NCBI RefSeq assembly: GCF_900103875.1
Contig: NZ_LT629705.1
Coordinates: 124,001 to 188,000 of the forward strand
Direction of reading: 5' to 3'
DNA length: 64,000 nucleotides
Source of the DNA: Pseudomonas arsenicoxydans
Lineage (GTDB): Bacteria; Pseudomonadota; Gammaproteobacteria; Pseudomonadales; Pseudomonadaceae
The position numbers and the translations under genes are program-made. Positions 49,005-57,301 of this stretch are shown piece by piece (positions within the stretch are counted from its first letter, which is position 1; every line of letters begins with the position of its first letter). The notes under the pieces were generated by a model that saw only the letters and a program-made list of their open reading frames with translations, made no database searches and was not told where the DNA came from.

Positions 49005-49402
49005 GGGGCCGTTTAGGATTCGACGCCGGTTGCGAAACTTTAGGTGCATGCCGAGTTGGTAACAGAACTCGTAAATCCACTGTTGCAACTACTTATAGTT
49101 GCCAATGACGAAACCTACGGCCAGGAATTCTCTCTCGCTGCGTAAGCAGCTTTAGATCCTGAGCTTCTGGTACCTTCGGGTCCAGCAATCACCAGGGGAT
49201 GTCTGTAAACCCAAAGTGATTGTCATATAGAACAGAATCGCCGTGCAGTACGTTGTGGACGAAGCGGCTAAAACTTACACAACTCGCCCAAAGCACCCTG
49301 CCCTTCGGGTCGCTGAGGGTTAACTTAATAGAAACGGCTACGCATGTAGTACCGACAGCGGAGTACTGGCGGACGGGGGTTCAAATCCCCCCGGCTCCAC
49401 CA
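49005..49402 (+). ncRNA. ssrA: tmRNA (ssrA)
   Basis: A 398-base transfer-messenger RNA. The tRNA-like ends are GGGGCCGTTTAGGATTCGACG and CGGCTCC-ACCA, with T-arm GGGGGTTCAAATCCCCC. The tag frame runs 49101-49145 (GCC...TAA) and encodes ANDETYGQEFSLAA, preceded by the alanine charged on tmRNA. The upstream resume signal TTATAGTT is present. It works with SmpB (38681) to free stalled ribosomes. Its 3' end is the insertion point of the downstream island. Confidence 0.98.
49372..49402 (+). other. probable attL of the island (3' end of ssrA)
   Basis: The T-arm and acceptor end of tmRNA are immediately followed by an integrase gene in the same direction, the usual arrangement for elements that insert in ssrA. 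A repeat of part of this sequence (attR) is expected beyond the right window edge. I found no second copy inside the window. Confidence 0.65.
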
Positions 49403-49413
49403 AATACACATCT

Positions 49414-49440
49414 AAAGACGTCCACGGACGTCTTTTTTTG
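49414..49440 (+). terminator. terminator downstream of ssrA
   Basis: AAAGACGTCCACGGACGTCTTTTTTTG forms a 7-8 bp stem with a 3-base loop and seven T, twelve bases after the tmRNA 3' end. Confidence 0.85.
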
Positions 49441-49516
49441 TGCCTTAAACCCAGTGAATACAGGGGTTTAGAGTCCATGAGCGTCCACCAGCATCCGTGA
49501 CCATCTACGATTTCGT

Positions 49517-49583
49517 GTATTCCAAGTGGTATTCCAAGCCATCACCTGCTATTTTTTGGAATACATAAACAGCACTGGAATAC
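49517..49583. repeat. four copies of a GTATTCCA motif before the integrase gene
   Basis: GTATTCCAAG occurs directly at 49517 and 49529 (12-base spacing). The inverse TTGGAATAC is at 49556-49564 and CTGGAATAC at 49575-49583, ending three bases before the integrase ATG. Such sets often serve as arm-type sites for integrase, or as operators for its own control. Confidence 0.55.
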
Positions 49584-49586
49584 ACC

Positions 49587-50843
49587 ATGGGGGCCCAAGC
49601 CACGCGCCTTTCAGACGTAAAAGTCAAAGCCGCGAAGCCAAAAGAAAAGGACTACATACTCACCGATGGCAACGGCCTTCAGATGCGAGTGAGAATCAAT
49701 GGGTCAAAGCTATGGAATTTCAACTACATCCAACCCGTGACGAAAAAGCGGATAAACATGGGATTGGGCACCTTTCCTGAAGTAAGCCTGGCTCAAGCAC
49801 GCAAGAGAACTGTGGAAGCGAGAGAGCTCGTCGCCCAGGGGCTGGACCCTAAAGAGAAACGCGACGCCGAGCGGCACGCGAAAAAAGCAGCCACGGAACA
49901 CACTTTCGGAAATATCTCGGCAGCGTGGTTCGAACTCAAAAAGGATTCAGTCACCCCAGCGTACGCCGAGGATATTTGGCGCTCTCTCACGCTGCATGTC
50001 TTCCCTGATCTGGCGACCACCCCAATCTCTGCTATCACTGCCCCTAAAGTCATAAGTTTGCTTCGCCCCCTCGAGACGAAGGGCAGCCTCGAAACCGTTA
50101 AACGCCTAACCCAACGCCTCAATGAGATCATGACCTATGGGGTCAATTCGGGATTGCTTCACGCGAATCCACTCAGTGGAATCCGCTCCGTCTTCAAAAA
50201 GCCCAAAAAGAAAAACATGGCGGCCCTTGCGCCCGATGAGCTGAAAGAGCTCATGGTGGCAATTGCCAATGCCAGCATAAAAAGAACCACGCGCTGCCTA
50301 ATTGAGTGGCAACTTCACACCATGACTCGGCCAGCCGAGGCTGCCACTTCCCGCTGGGCTGATATCGACTTCGAAAAGAAAATCTGGACTATACCGGCGG
50401 AGCGCATGAAGAAACGTCGGATACACATCATTCCGCTTACGCAACAAGCTTTGGCGCTCTTGGAAGCAGTCAAGCCCTACAGTGGACCTCGAGAGTACGT
50501 TTTCCCCGCCGACCGGGAACCTCGCACACACTGCAATAGCCAAACCGCCAACATGGCACTGAAGCGTATGGGGTTCGAGGGGCGTCTAGTAAGTCACGGC
50601 ATGCGCTCAATGGCGAGTACCATCCTTAATGAGCACGGTTGGGATCCTGAGTTAATCGAGGTTGCGCTAGCCCACGTCGATAAAGATGAGGTACGCAGCG
50701 CCTACAACCGAGCAGACTACATCGAGCGCAGACGCCCAATGATGAATTGGTGGAGCGAACACATTCAAGAAGCCGCCACTGGCAGCCTTTCCATCTCGGC
50801 GGTTCAAGCAAGCCGAGCCTTGAAAGTCGTATCGATACGCTAG
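49587..50843 (+). CDS. P4-type tyrosine integrase of the ssrA island
   Basis: A 418-residue site-specific recombinase, with an N-terminal DUF4102 arm-binding domain (LSDVKVKAAKPKEKDYILTD, INMGLGTFPEVSLAQAR), a central core-binding domain (about 105-200) and a C-terminal catalytic domain. The active-site residues visible are R248 (TMTRPAEAA), H337 and R340 (SHGMRSMAS), H363 (ALAHVD) and the nucleophile Y373 (SAYNRADY). All are intact, so it is probably active. It lies about 185 bases after ssrA, as expected for an element integrated there. Confidence 0.95.
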   Translation: MGAQATRLSDVKVKAAKPKEKDYILTDGNGLQMRVRINGSKLWNFNYIQPVTKKRINMGLGTFPEVSLAQARKRTVEARELVAQGLDPKEKRDAERHAKKAATEHTFGNISAAWFELKKDSVTPAYAEDIWRSLTLHVFPDLATTPISAITAPKVISLLRPLETKGSLETVKRLTQRLNEIMTYGVNSGLLHANPLSGIRSVFKKPKKKNMAALAPDELKELMVAIANASIKRTTRCLIEWQLHTMTRPAEAATSRWADIDFEKKIWTIPAERMKKRRIHIIPLTQQALALLEAVKPYSGPREYVFPADREPRTHCNSQTANMALKRMGFEGRLVSHGMRSMASTILNEHGWDPELIEVALAHVDKDEVRSAYNRADYIERRRPMMNWWSEHIQEAATGSLSISAVQASRALKVVSIR

Positions 50844-51165
50844 CCAATCAATATTTAGTCACTGGCCGCAACTTTTACAGACAAAGAGGGCTTTTAGCGG
50901 GGTACTTAATCCCTTACCCAACGCGAGATCGCCGCGTATACGCCCCCCTAATAGGTCGACTGTTCACTGCTGCGGCAGTGCAATTTTGAAATCGACATTT
51001 CAAGAGAATCGGTAGGAGCCGGCTTTTCATGACCGGAGATAATCGGTCAATAGTGGCCATTGCCAAACTCAAAAAAAACACTCAAAAAGCCAAAAGCAAC
51101 ATGAACTAGCAGTAAAAACTGCTCCCACCTCCTAAAAAACGGAGGTGGGTTAATTTGAAGCTAAC
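50844..51165. other. intergenic region between integrase and helicase 3' ends
   Basis: These 322 bases lie between convergent genes. I see one strong hairpin (51124-51149) and an A-rich patch (51065-51120). No gene, tRNA or clear repeat is visible. A small excisionase gene, often found near such integrases, is not evident. Confidence 0.5.
51124..51149. terminator. hairpin terminating the nuclease-helicase operon
   Basis: CCCACCTCC...GGAGGTGGG is a perfect 9-bp stem with an A/T loop, 16 bases past the helicase stop. The T-run is weak on either strand, so the strength is uncertain. Confidence 0.55.
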
Positions 51166-54100
51166 TTATGAAAGACGGTGGCGCTGGTAGGCCGATCCCA
51201 AGATAGTGGCGGACTCCACTTGAAGCTCGAAGTAGTAATGCTCAGAACCGTCAAACCAACCTTCTAATTTGGGAGATCTAGCGACTACATATCCAGCCGG
51301 ATCGATCCAGATGACTGCGCCGTCGGAAAGTAACGGTGAGACTGCTACGTGCTTAACTACGAACTTGTTAGCTAAACATTCAAGCTCAACGGGAATTTTG
51401 ACGTCAACCCTTGTAGGAGCAGTTTCCTTTGTACCGCTACGACGTTTCAACCAATCCCGAATCTTCCGTGGGTCTAGAAGGTCGTTACCATCCGCAATTA
51501 ATGACGCCTCTTTATAGTAAAGCTTAGCGTCAGTTTCCGCTTCTTGGCGGTTCAAGGCGTTCCCCCGCGCCAATAAAAAGGCTGCGACCGGGTCCAGAGT
51601 GCCCCAACTCAACAACTCTTTTAACCAAAAAGCGATCCATGGGAGGCCACTGTTTGGCCAGTCATCGATCTCGAGTGCGCGTACGGGTTTTCCGTCAACT
51701 GTATCCTCCATCAGGACGCTGATTAACCCTCCCAACCCCCAGTTACTGCGATAGATGAAGTTGTTGTTTGTAAATTTGAACCACTTCGTGATGCTGTCCG
51801 GAGGTGGTAGTTGCTTGCGTAGAAGCGTTCCAGGTGTGAGCCACCATTGAAGGACAACTCGCCAACCTACCCCCTTTTTCAATTGAGGTTCAATCTCGAA
51901 TGCCGGCACTGCAGATAACGACTCAAGAACTTCCGCGATAAAGTCGAACTGGTCCTTTTGGCTGCGTTGAGCGTAATCGGCGCCTGACTGCAGAAACTCC
52001 CGGAGCCTATCCGAAATCTTCAGCAGCACTGTCGCCGAACGCGGGGGGAGACTGGTCTTATATATCCTTCGACGTTGCACAGCGTCTGGATAAAGATTGC
52101 CGATGGCGAGCCCTCGTGTCAGCCAGCGCTGCTTGAGAATATACTCATTGGCTGAAGCCGCTGCTGCGTACGAGTACCCCCAAATACGGGCTAGCTCGCC
52201 TTCAATCTCCGCAGGTTCTAGCTCCGCCGCTTTCAACTGTGCGGCTTCTTCTAGTGCAGAGATCAAGATGGCATCTAGAGGATCGAGAAGTTCAAGAAGC
52301 TCCTCAGGGGTGTCCTCATCTTCATTTTCGATCAGCGCCGTACGGGCAAGCCACCCATCGAAGGTTCCGTCTCCGTCAAGCCGGGACCATATATCGTGCA
52401 GGACATCTAAAAGGTTTTGAAGCGGACTGTTGGCACTCACCTCTTCAGCATTGGCGCCAGTGACGGCCTTGCTCGAGTCGAGCATTTCGCCAATCAGCTC
52501 GTCATAGGCACGTTTCTGGCGGCTCCACGACTCTGCGTCCGGAAGTATCATTAATGCAGCCCCCTCGGTGGAGACGCCTGGTCGACCGGCACGTCCAATC
52601 AGGTTCATGAACTCCTGAAGTGACATGCGTTGAGTACCTCGATAAAGGCTCGGGATCAAAACAGTGTTCACTGGAATATTGACGCCTTCGGACAGCGTCG
52701 ACGTGGCGATGATGACCCGGACGAGACCTCGGTCAATTACCGTCTTGAGCCTACGCGCCAACAGCGGTGGAAGCTGTCCGTGATGGACCGCGATTCCGTA
52801 TTGAAGTAGCCGATACTCGACCGACTGCTCGGTAAAGTAGTCAGCCGCGCTGGCAAGGCACCTAGTCCAAGCCTCATCCGCCTCATCAATTGCGCAGTAC
52901 ACGGGCAGTTCCACGTCTCTCCACTCGTCCATGAGATCAGCGCAGGTCTTGGCGAACCCACTAATTTGCTGAGTGATGGAAATAAGCACCGCAGGGCGTA
53001 GTCCGTCGGGACGCTCTCTAGCTAGGTTGAGCGCTGCCCAAAGTGTCGGCCCCCTCATACGTAAATCAGGACCGCCTGCTAGCTTACTCCCGGGAACGGG
53101 GCTGAATGGTGCTGGAACGTACGGAGTCTCCTCATTGGCCCCATCATCAAAAAGCAGGCTTTGTCCGTCGATTAGATCGTAGTGTATGGAGAATGCAGCT
53201 CGCGTCGAGACTTCGAGCTTGCCAACCATCTGCCTTGTGCTTCGATGGCTAGACTTGACAGGAAGAGCGTCCGGGCCACCACCAAGCCACTTCGCTATCG
53301 CAGGACCGGCATGCGCCGCAACCGCCGATAGCGCAATAATCCTGAAGCCGTGAGTGTCTTGTGCCCGGAGTAAACGCATTCCCAACTGTTCTAGGCGAAG
53401 GGCTCGAGAATTGCCGCCAGCGAGCTCAGCGGCTCTTGTCGGGTCGAGTTCTACCATGTGCGCCTCGTCGATCACAACTAGCCGAACACGATCCAAGAAG
53501 AGAATGCCTAGGTAGCGAATTAGGGCGTCAGCCTTCTCGAAGGTACAAATTACTACAGCCGGGTCATCGGACTGTGTCCACGCATCAGTCGGCCCCCAGT
53601 CCACACCACCGTACAAACCAGTGACAACCACCGGTTTCGCATCTACGCCTTTGAGATCTTCCGATAACCGTTGCTCGACTTCGGCTGCTAAAGCGCGAGA
53701 TGGGACTATATACAGCATCAGATTGCCTGGACCGATACCCGTGACCGAGGGCAGATCGTCCCGTTCTGTAAAAAGGCTTTGGACAATGCCAAGCGTGGCA
53801 ATCGTAGTCTTGCCCGAGCCTGTAGGCGTACAGAGAACGAAAGACCCTTGCTCATTAAGTCGTTTAATACCCTTCGCCTGAGCGGGCCACACCAAGGCGC
53901 GCCTGTTCATAAAGGCTGCACGAGCGAACTGTACTAGCGCTTCACCGGCTCTCTCTGAAGTTCCAGTGCATAGATTTCTGACGTGAGGCCAGAGGCAGTT
54001 CTGCACGAATTTCCGAGCAGTGGCCGCGACTAGGCGCGCCAATAAAAAAGAGTAAGGGTCACGACTATGCAGAAATACGTGAGCGAGGCGCTCTAACTTC

Positions 54101-54729
54101 ACTAGAGCGCGCTCAATGGATAGGGAATCACCTGTTCGCAGGTACGCGCAGACTGTGCCAATGCATTTCACGAAATGCTGCTCGGAAAGCCTGCTTAGCT
54201 CAAGATCGGCATCCTCATTCAAACTATCAGGCGATGGCGGATTAGCTACATGCTCGTTTTGCCAATAACGACCAACCGAATTCAGAGCACCTGGGAAGTC
54301 ACCACGGAGGAAATCTCGCAGAATTTCGGAACCTTGCTCGCCGGGGGGCATTCTGCGCAGATGCCCAAGTGCCATCGCTGGTAGATCGGCCACTTGATAT
54401 ATTGCCGCGGCGATCAAGTGAAGGGGTGATCCTGGCGGTCTAATGCCCTCTTGTGAAAGCCACTCGACAATCTGAGCCGCTCGCTGCAGTGAAGCACGCC
54501 AGCTTGAGTTAGGAGCCTCTTCACGCTCAATGAGGCCACACTCAACTAGCAGCATCGCTTGATCAAGAAGTGAGTACACGTCAGCCTGCGAGAAGCTCGT
54601 CAAGCCCGGTCGAGACATATCAAGCCGCAACTGTTGACTGTAGAGCTTGGCATGTATCCCCAAAAGTGCCGCACCTGCCTTTTCCGACCGGACACGTTGG
54701 ACAATGCTAAGAATTACCTCGTCGGTCAT
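51166..54729 (-). CDS. Ski2-like superfamily 2 helicase, HamB-like defence subunit
   Basis: An 1187-residue protein (ATG at 54729; GTG one codon earlier is possible). Numbered from that GTG, a helical N-terminal region of about 280 residues precedes two helicase lobes: Walker A TPTGSGKTT (302-310), DEAH box VVIDEAH (419-425), motif III ALSA (467-470), HHGQLP (650-655), TSTLSEGVNIP (677-687) and motif VI LIGRAGRPG (711-719). HH-x-x-LP, SEGVN-x-P and GRAGR are typical of Ski2/Hel308-like enzymes. The last 450 residues are of unknown fold. Its start shares one base with the upstream nuclease stop, so the two act together, as in Hachiman (HamAB) or AbpAB. Function in defence is inference. Confidence 0.75.
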   Translation of the reverse strand: MTDEVILSIVQRVRSEKAGAALLGIHAKLYSQQLRLDMSRPGLTSFSQADVYSLLDQAMLLVECGLIEREEAPNSSWRASLQRAAQIVEWLSQEGIRPPGSPLHLIAAAIYQVADLPAMALGHLRRMPPGEQGSEILRDFLRGDFPGALNSVGRYWQNEHVANPPSPDSLNEDADLELSRLSEQHFVKCIGTVCAYLRTGDSLSIERALVKLERLAHVFLHSRDPYSFLLARLVAATARKFVQNCLWPHVRNLCTGTSERAGEALVQFARAAFMNRRALVWPAQAKGIKRLNEQGSFVLCTPTGSGKTTIATLGIVQSLFTERDDLPSVTGIGPGNLMLYIVPSRALAAEVEQRLSEDLKGVDAKPVVVTGLYGGVDWGPTDAWTQSDDPAVVICTFEKADALIRYLGILFLDRVRLVVIDEAHMVELDPTRAAELAGGNSRALRLEQLGMRLLRAQDTHGFRIIALSAVAAHAGPAIAKWLGGGPDALPVKSSHRSTRQMVGKLEVSTRAAFSIHYDLIDGQSLLFDDGANEETPYVPAPFSPVPGSKLAGGPDLRMRGPTLWAALNLARERPDGLRPAVLISITQQISGFAKTCADLMDEWRDVELPVYCAIDEADEAWTRCLASAADYFTEQSVEYRLLQYGIAVHHGQLPPLLARRLKTVIDRGLVRVIIATSTLSEGVNIPVNTVLIPSLYRGTQRMSLQEFMNLIGRAGRPGVSTEGAALMILPDAESWSRQKRAYDELIGEMLDSSKAVTGANAEEVSANSPLQNLLDVLHDIWSRLDGDGTFDGWLARTALIENEDEDTPEELLELLDPLDAILISALEEAAQLKAAELEPAEIEGELARIWGYSYAAAASANEYILKQRWLTRGLAIGNLYPDAVQRRRIYKTSLPPRSATVLLKISDRLREFLQSGADYAQRSQKDQFDFIAEVLESLSAVPAFEIEPQLKKGVGWRVVLQWWLTPGTLLRKQLPPPDSITKWFKFTNNNFIYRSNWGLGGLISVLMEDTVDGKPVRALEIDDWPNSGLPWIAFWLKELLSWGTLDPVAAFLLARGNALNRQEAETDAKLYYKEASLIADGNDLLDPRKIRDWLKRRSGTKETAPTRVDVKIPVELECLANKFVVKHVAVSPLLSDGAVIWIDPAGYVVARSPKLEGWFDGSEHYYFELQVESATILGSAYQRHRLS

Positions 54730-55667
54730 CACTTGCCCCTAAAGATGCTGTCAACCACGCCAGCGAGATCGAGAAACTGGTATTCCAACCCAACCAGCGG
54801 ATACTTAAGCGTATAGCTGGAATGGCTTTTAAGCGGATCCATCCATGACTCTCGTGTCTTCGGCCTTTTGGGTTGCGCACCTACGCCGTACGAAACGCAA
54901 TCGTATCGAGACACGGTCATGTGCCCGCTGCGCCAGAGTTCAAGGAGTGCGGCCCGCCACTTTTGAGCTTCGCCTGTATCGTACTTGTCTAAAATATTGA
55001 TGAGCTCACGAAATCCACTGTTTTTAAGCAGCGGCGTCGAAAGCTTTTCATGAGCCTCGGCAATTGTCCCGTTGTTGTTGGCTCCTAGGCACTTTGCCTC
55101 GATAACAAGCACGTCGCTTATCACACCTTCATCATCCATGCGGAACGCGAGGGCATCGTCGCCTGTACGGCCTGGCCGCATCTCTGGGGTAGCATCCTGA
55201 TTGAACGGTACGCCTCTCGCGATGCGATCATTGATAGATGCAAGATGCTGGAGCTCAGCTGAGTGAAACCGGAAGAGCATTGCGGGAACCTGCCAGTCGT
55301 TGTGGCCGCCAGCTCCCCAATGCTCAACGGCAAGGGCTCCCAAAGCCTCACCAAGATATCCCTGCTGAGTGACACGGTGAAGGAGACCAGGAAAGTTGGC
55401 AGCAGGATCCACGGCTGGATCGGCAAATGAGCAGAGATCGTCCTCAAACCCTTCCCTGAGACACTTCCTCGCATCTTCAAAGGCTTCGTCAAAGTAGGCT
55501 AAGACCTCATCTTTGAATGGCGCCGCCAAGGCGCTGCGATCTTCTCGCCAAAGTCTGAGGCTGTATTGAGGATCGCCAACAGGCAACGGAACGCTTACGA
55601 GCCAATTGTTTAACGGGGTCAGCTGAAATCGCTTCTTACGTATCAAGTCCCTGAATTCCGGATGCAA
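54729..55667 (-). CDS. PD-(D/E)xK-like nuclease, HamA-like (DUF1837-type) defence subunit
   Basis: A 312-residue protein directly upstream of, and coupled to, the helicase. The pattern G-E107 (QGYLGEALGALAVEHW), D171 (RTGDDALAFRM) and E190-x-K192 (VLVIEAKCLG), followed by a helix (TIAEAHEKL), fits a PD-(D/E)xK nuclease core as in HamA/DUF1837 proteins. Overall similarity to DUF1837 is only partial to my eye. The only start in the open frame before MHPEFRD is a TTG without a ribosome site; a G9 run lies about 75 bases further upstream. Type II restriction-like nuclease is an alternative, but order and size favour hamA-hamB. Confidence 0.6.
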   Translation of the reverse strand: MHPEFRDLIRKKRFQLTPLNNWLVSVPLPVGDPQYSLRLWREDRSALAAPFKDEVLAYFDEAFEDARKCLREGFEDDLCSFADPAVDPAANFPGLLHRVTQQGYLGEALGALAVEHWGAGGHNDWQVPAMLFRFHSAELQHLASINDRIARGVPFNQDATPEMRPGRTGDDALAFRMDDEGVISDVLVIEAKCLGANNNGTIAEAHEKLSTPLLKNSGFRELINILDKYDTGEAQKWRAALLELWRSGHMTVSRYDCVSYGVGAQPKRPKTRESWMDPLKSHSSYTLKYPLVGLEYQFLDLAGVVDSIFRGK

Positions 55668-55740
55668 TTTGAGAGTGAGATTATCGAATGATTCTCACAA
55701 ATATTGATAGCTGAATAAGACTCGGCAGCCCGTAGTCGGT

Positions 55741-55749
55741 GGGGGGGGG
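55741..55749. repeat. homopolymeric G9 tract
   Basis: Nine G (C on the opposite strand) lie in the divergent region between the nuclease gene and the CxxC/glycine-zipper gene. Runs of this length are slippage-prone and can vary expression; a sequencing or assembly artefact is equally possible. Confidence 0.6.
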
Positions 55750-55844
55750 ACGTATTACGTATCAATATTCCGATGTAGTGAATGACTAAAAAAATTTCAG
55801 TCCTACATCACTGCCATGACATCTACCCCATGGAACTAAGAATC

Positions 55845-56174
55845 ATGTCATTGCAATGTCCTCTGTGTAACTCCCCCAAGGTCGCATCTTTACAAACGGC
55901 TATGAAGATTGGCGCAGCTGTTGGGACCGTCGGCGGAGCCGCTCGTGGCGCAAGCGCCGCACTGGCAGCAGGCCAGGTGGGCGCTGCTGTCGGCGCTATT
56001 GCCGGCCCGCTTGGCATCACCTTCGGCACAGTCTCTGGTGCCATCCTCGGCGGGCTCGCTGGAGGTGCAGGCGGCTGCACCCTCGGTGCTCAGCTCGGCG
56101 AAAAACTTGATCGCCATGTGTTCGCCAACAACCTCTGTCTCGCCTGCAATCATCGCTTCAACCTACCAGCCTAA
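55845..56174 (+). CDS. small glycine-zipper protein with paired CxxC motifs
   Basis: A 109-residue protein I do not recognise by name. From MSLQCPLCNSPKVASL it has an N-terminal CPLC and a C-terminal CLAC-NHRF pair. These could form one split zinc ribbon around a long alanine/glycine-rich hydrophobic stretch (GAAVGTVGG, GAAVGAIAGPLG, GAILGGLAGGAGG) of the glycine-zipper type. Membrane insertion is plausible. An ATG five codons earlier (MELRIMSLQ) is an alternative start. It heads the rightward DUF932-YqaJ-RadC cassette. Confidence 0.6.
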   Translation: MSLQCPLCNSPKVASLQTAMKIGAAVGTVGGAARGASAALAAGQVGAAVGAIAGPLGITFGTVSGAILGGLAGGAGGCTLGAQLGEKLDRHVFANNLCLACNHRFNLPA

Positions 56175-56251
56175 TCCTCTTACAACATTCTTCGGCCAGT
56201 GCTGCGCGAGCGCAGCATTTATGCCGGCACGCACCCAAAGGAATAACTCCC

Positions 56252-57220
56252 ATGGCTCATCTCGTCGAACAAATGGCATACGTTGGCGCTACCCCTTGGC
56301 ATGGTCTGGGTAACCGCCTGACGCAAAAGCAACCGCTGGAAGTCTGGCAGCGCGAAGCTGGCATGAACTGGCAGATTCAGGAAAGTCCTGTTCACTTCAA
56401 GGCCGACACTGTCGGCAACCTAGGCACGATTCATTCCTTTCCGGAACAGAAGGTTCTCTATCGCTCCGACACCAAGGTCCCCTTGTCCGTGGTTTCCAAC
56501 CGCTACCAGGTTGTGCAGCCTCGTGAGGTGCTGGAGTTCTACCGGGATCTGACTGAGGTCTCCGGCTACGAGCTGGAAACAGCTGGGATACTCAAAGGTG
56601 GCCGCAAGTTCTGGGCTCTGGCCAGGACGGGGCAGACAACCGTGCTGAAGGGGAGCGATCAGGTGAATGGCTATCTTCTGTTAGCCACCTCCTGTGACGG
56701 CACGCTGGCCACCACCGCGACCCCGACCACCGTGCGTGTAGTTTGCAACAACACCCTGACCATCTCCCTGAACGGCGCTACCCGCGCAATCAAGGTGCCG
56801 CACAACACGCGCTTTGATCCGCAGGCCATGAAGAAACAACTCGGCATCGCCGTTTCGCACTGGGATGAATTTATGTATCGCATGCGCGCACTGGCGGAGC
56901 GCAAGGTGCAGTGGCATGAGGCGATGGGCTTTTTCATGAATGTGCTGTGTGATGTGGCCCCCAATAGCAAGCTGCCGGAAGTGCTTCCGAATGAGCGAGC
57001 ACTACGCAAAGTCCAAGGACTGTACGAAGGCCAAGGTCGTGGAGCGACTCTTGAATCTGCTCAAGGAACTGCGTGGGGCTTACTCAACGCCGTGACGGAG
57101 TATGTCGATCATGAGCGGCGCGCCAGGAGTACCGAATACCGAATGGACTCTGCGTGGTTCGGAGCCGGTGCAAGCCTCAAAGAGCGCGCACTGAATGCAG
57201 CGCTGCAACTCGCCGCTTAG
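56252..57220 (+). CDS. DUF932 (phage/plasmid-like) protein
   Basis: A 322-residue protein of the DUF932/TIGR03299 family, common on phages, plasmids and integrative elements. Diagnostic parts are the N terminus (MAHLVEQMAYVGATPWHGLG), VLYRSDTKVPLSVVSNRYQVVQP and TTPTTVRVVCNNTLT. The molecular role is unknown; its frequent company with YqaJ and RadC proteins suggests DNA maintenance or recombination. Ribosome site AAGGAATAACTCCC precedes the ATG. A terminator-like hairpin follows the gene. Confidence 0.85.
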   Translation: MAHLVEQMAYVGATPWHGLGNRLTQKQPLEVWQREAGMNWQIQESPVHFKADTVGNLGTIHSFPEQKVLYRSDTKVPLSVVSNRYQVVQPREVLEFYRDLTEVSGYELETAGILKGGRKFWALARTGQTTVLKGSDQVNGYLLLATSCDGTLATTATPTTVRVVCNNTLTISLNGATRAIKVPHNTRFDPQAMKKQLGIAVSHWDEFMYRMRALAERKVQWHEAMGFFMNVLCDVAPNSKLPEVLPNERALRKVQGLYEGQGRGATLESAQGTAWGLLNAVTEYVDHERRARSTEYRMDSAWFGAGASLKERALNAALQLAA

Positions 57221-57248
57221 CCCCACTCACCAACTCAACGATTACAGC

Positions 57249-57280
57249 GCCTGGCCAGTTTCTGCTGGCCGGGCGTTTTT
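57249..57280 (+). terminator. terminator-like hairpin between DUF932 and YqaJ genes
   Basis: CGCCTGGCCA...TGGCCGGGCG pairs over about 10 bp and is followed by TTTTTTATG. It lies about 30 bases past the DUF932 stop and 20 bases before the next start. Confidence 0.7.
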
Positions 57281-57301
57281 TATGCCGGATAGGAAAACAT
57301 C

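Noticed and set aside
51001..51060. Possible second copy of an attachment site in the gap after the integrase
   Set aside because: The GGTAGGAGCCGG-like words do not match the ssrA 3' end over a useful length.
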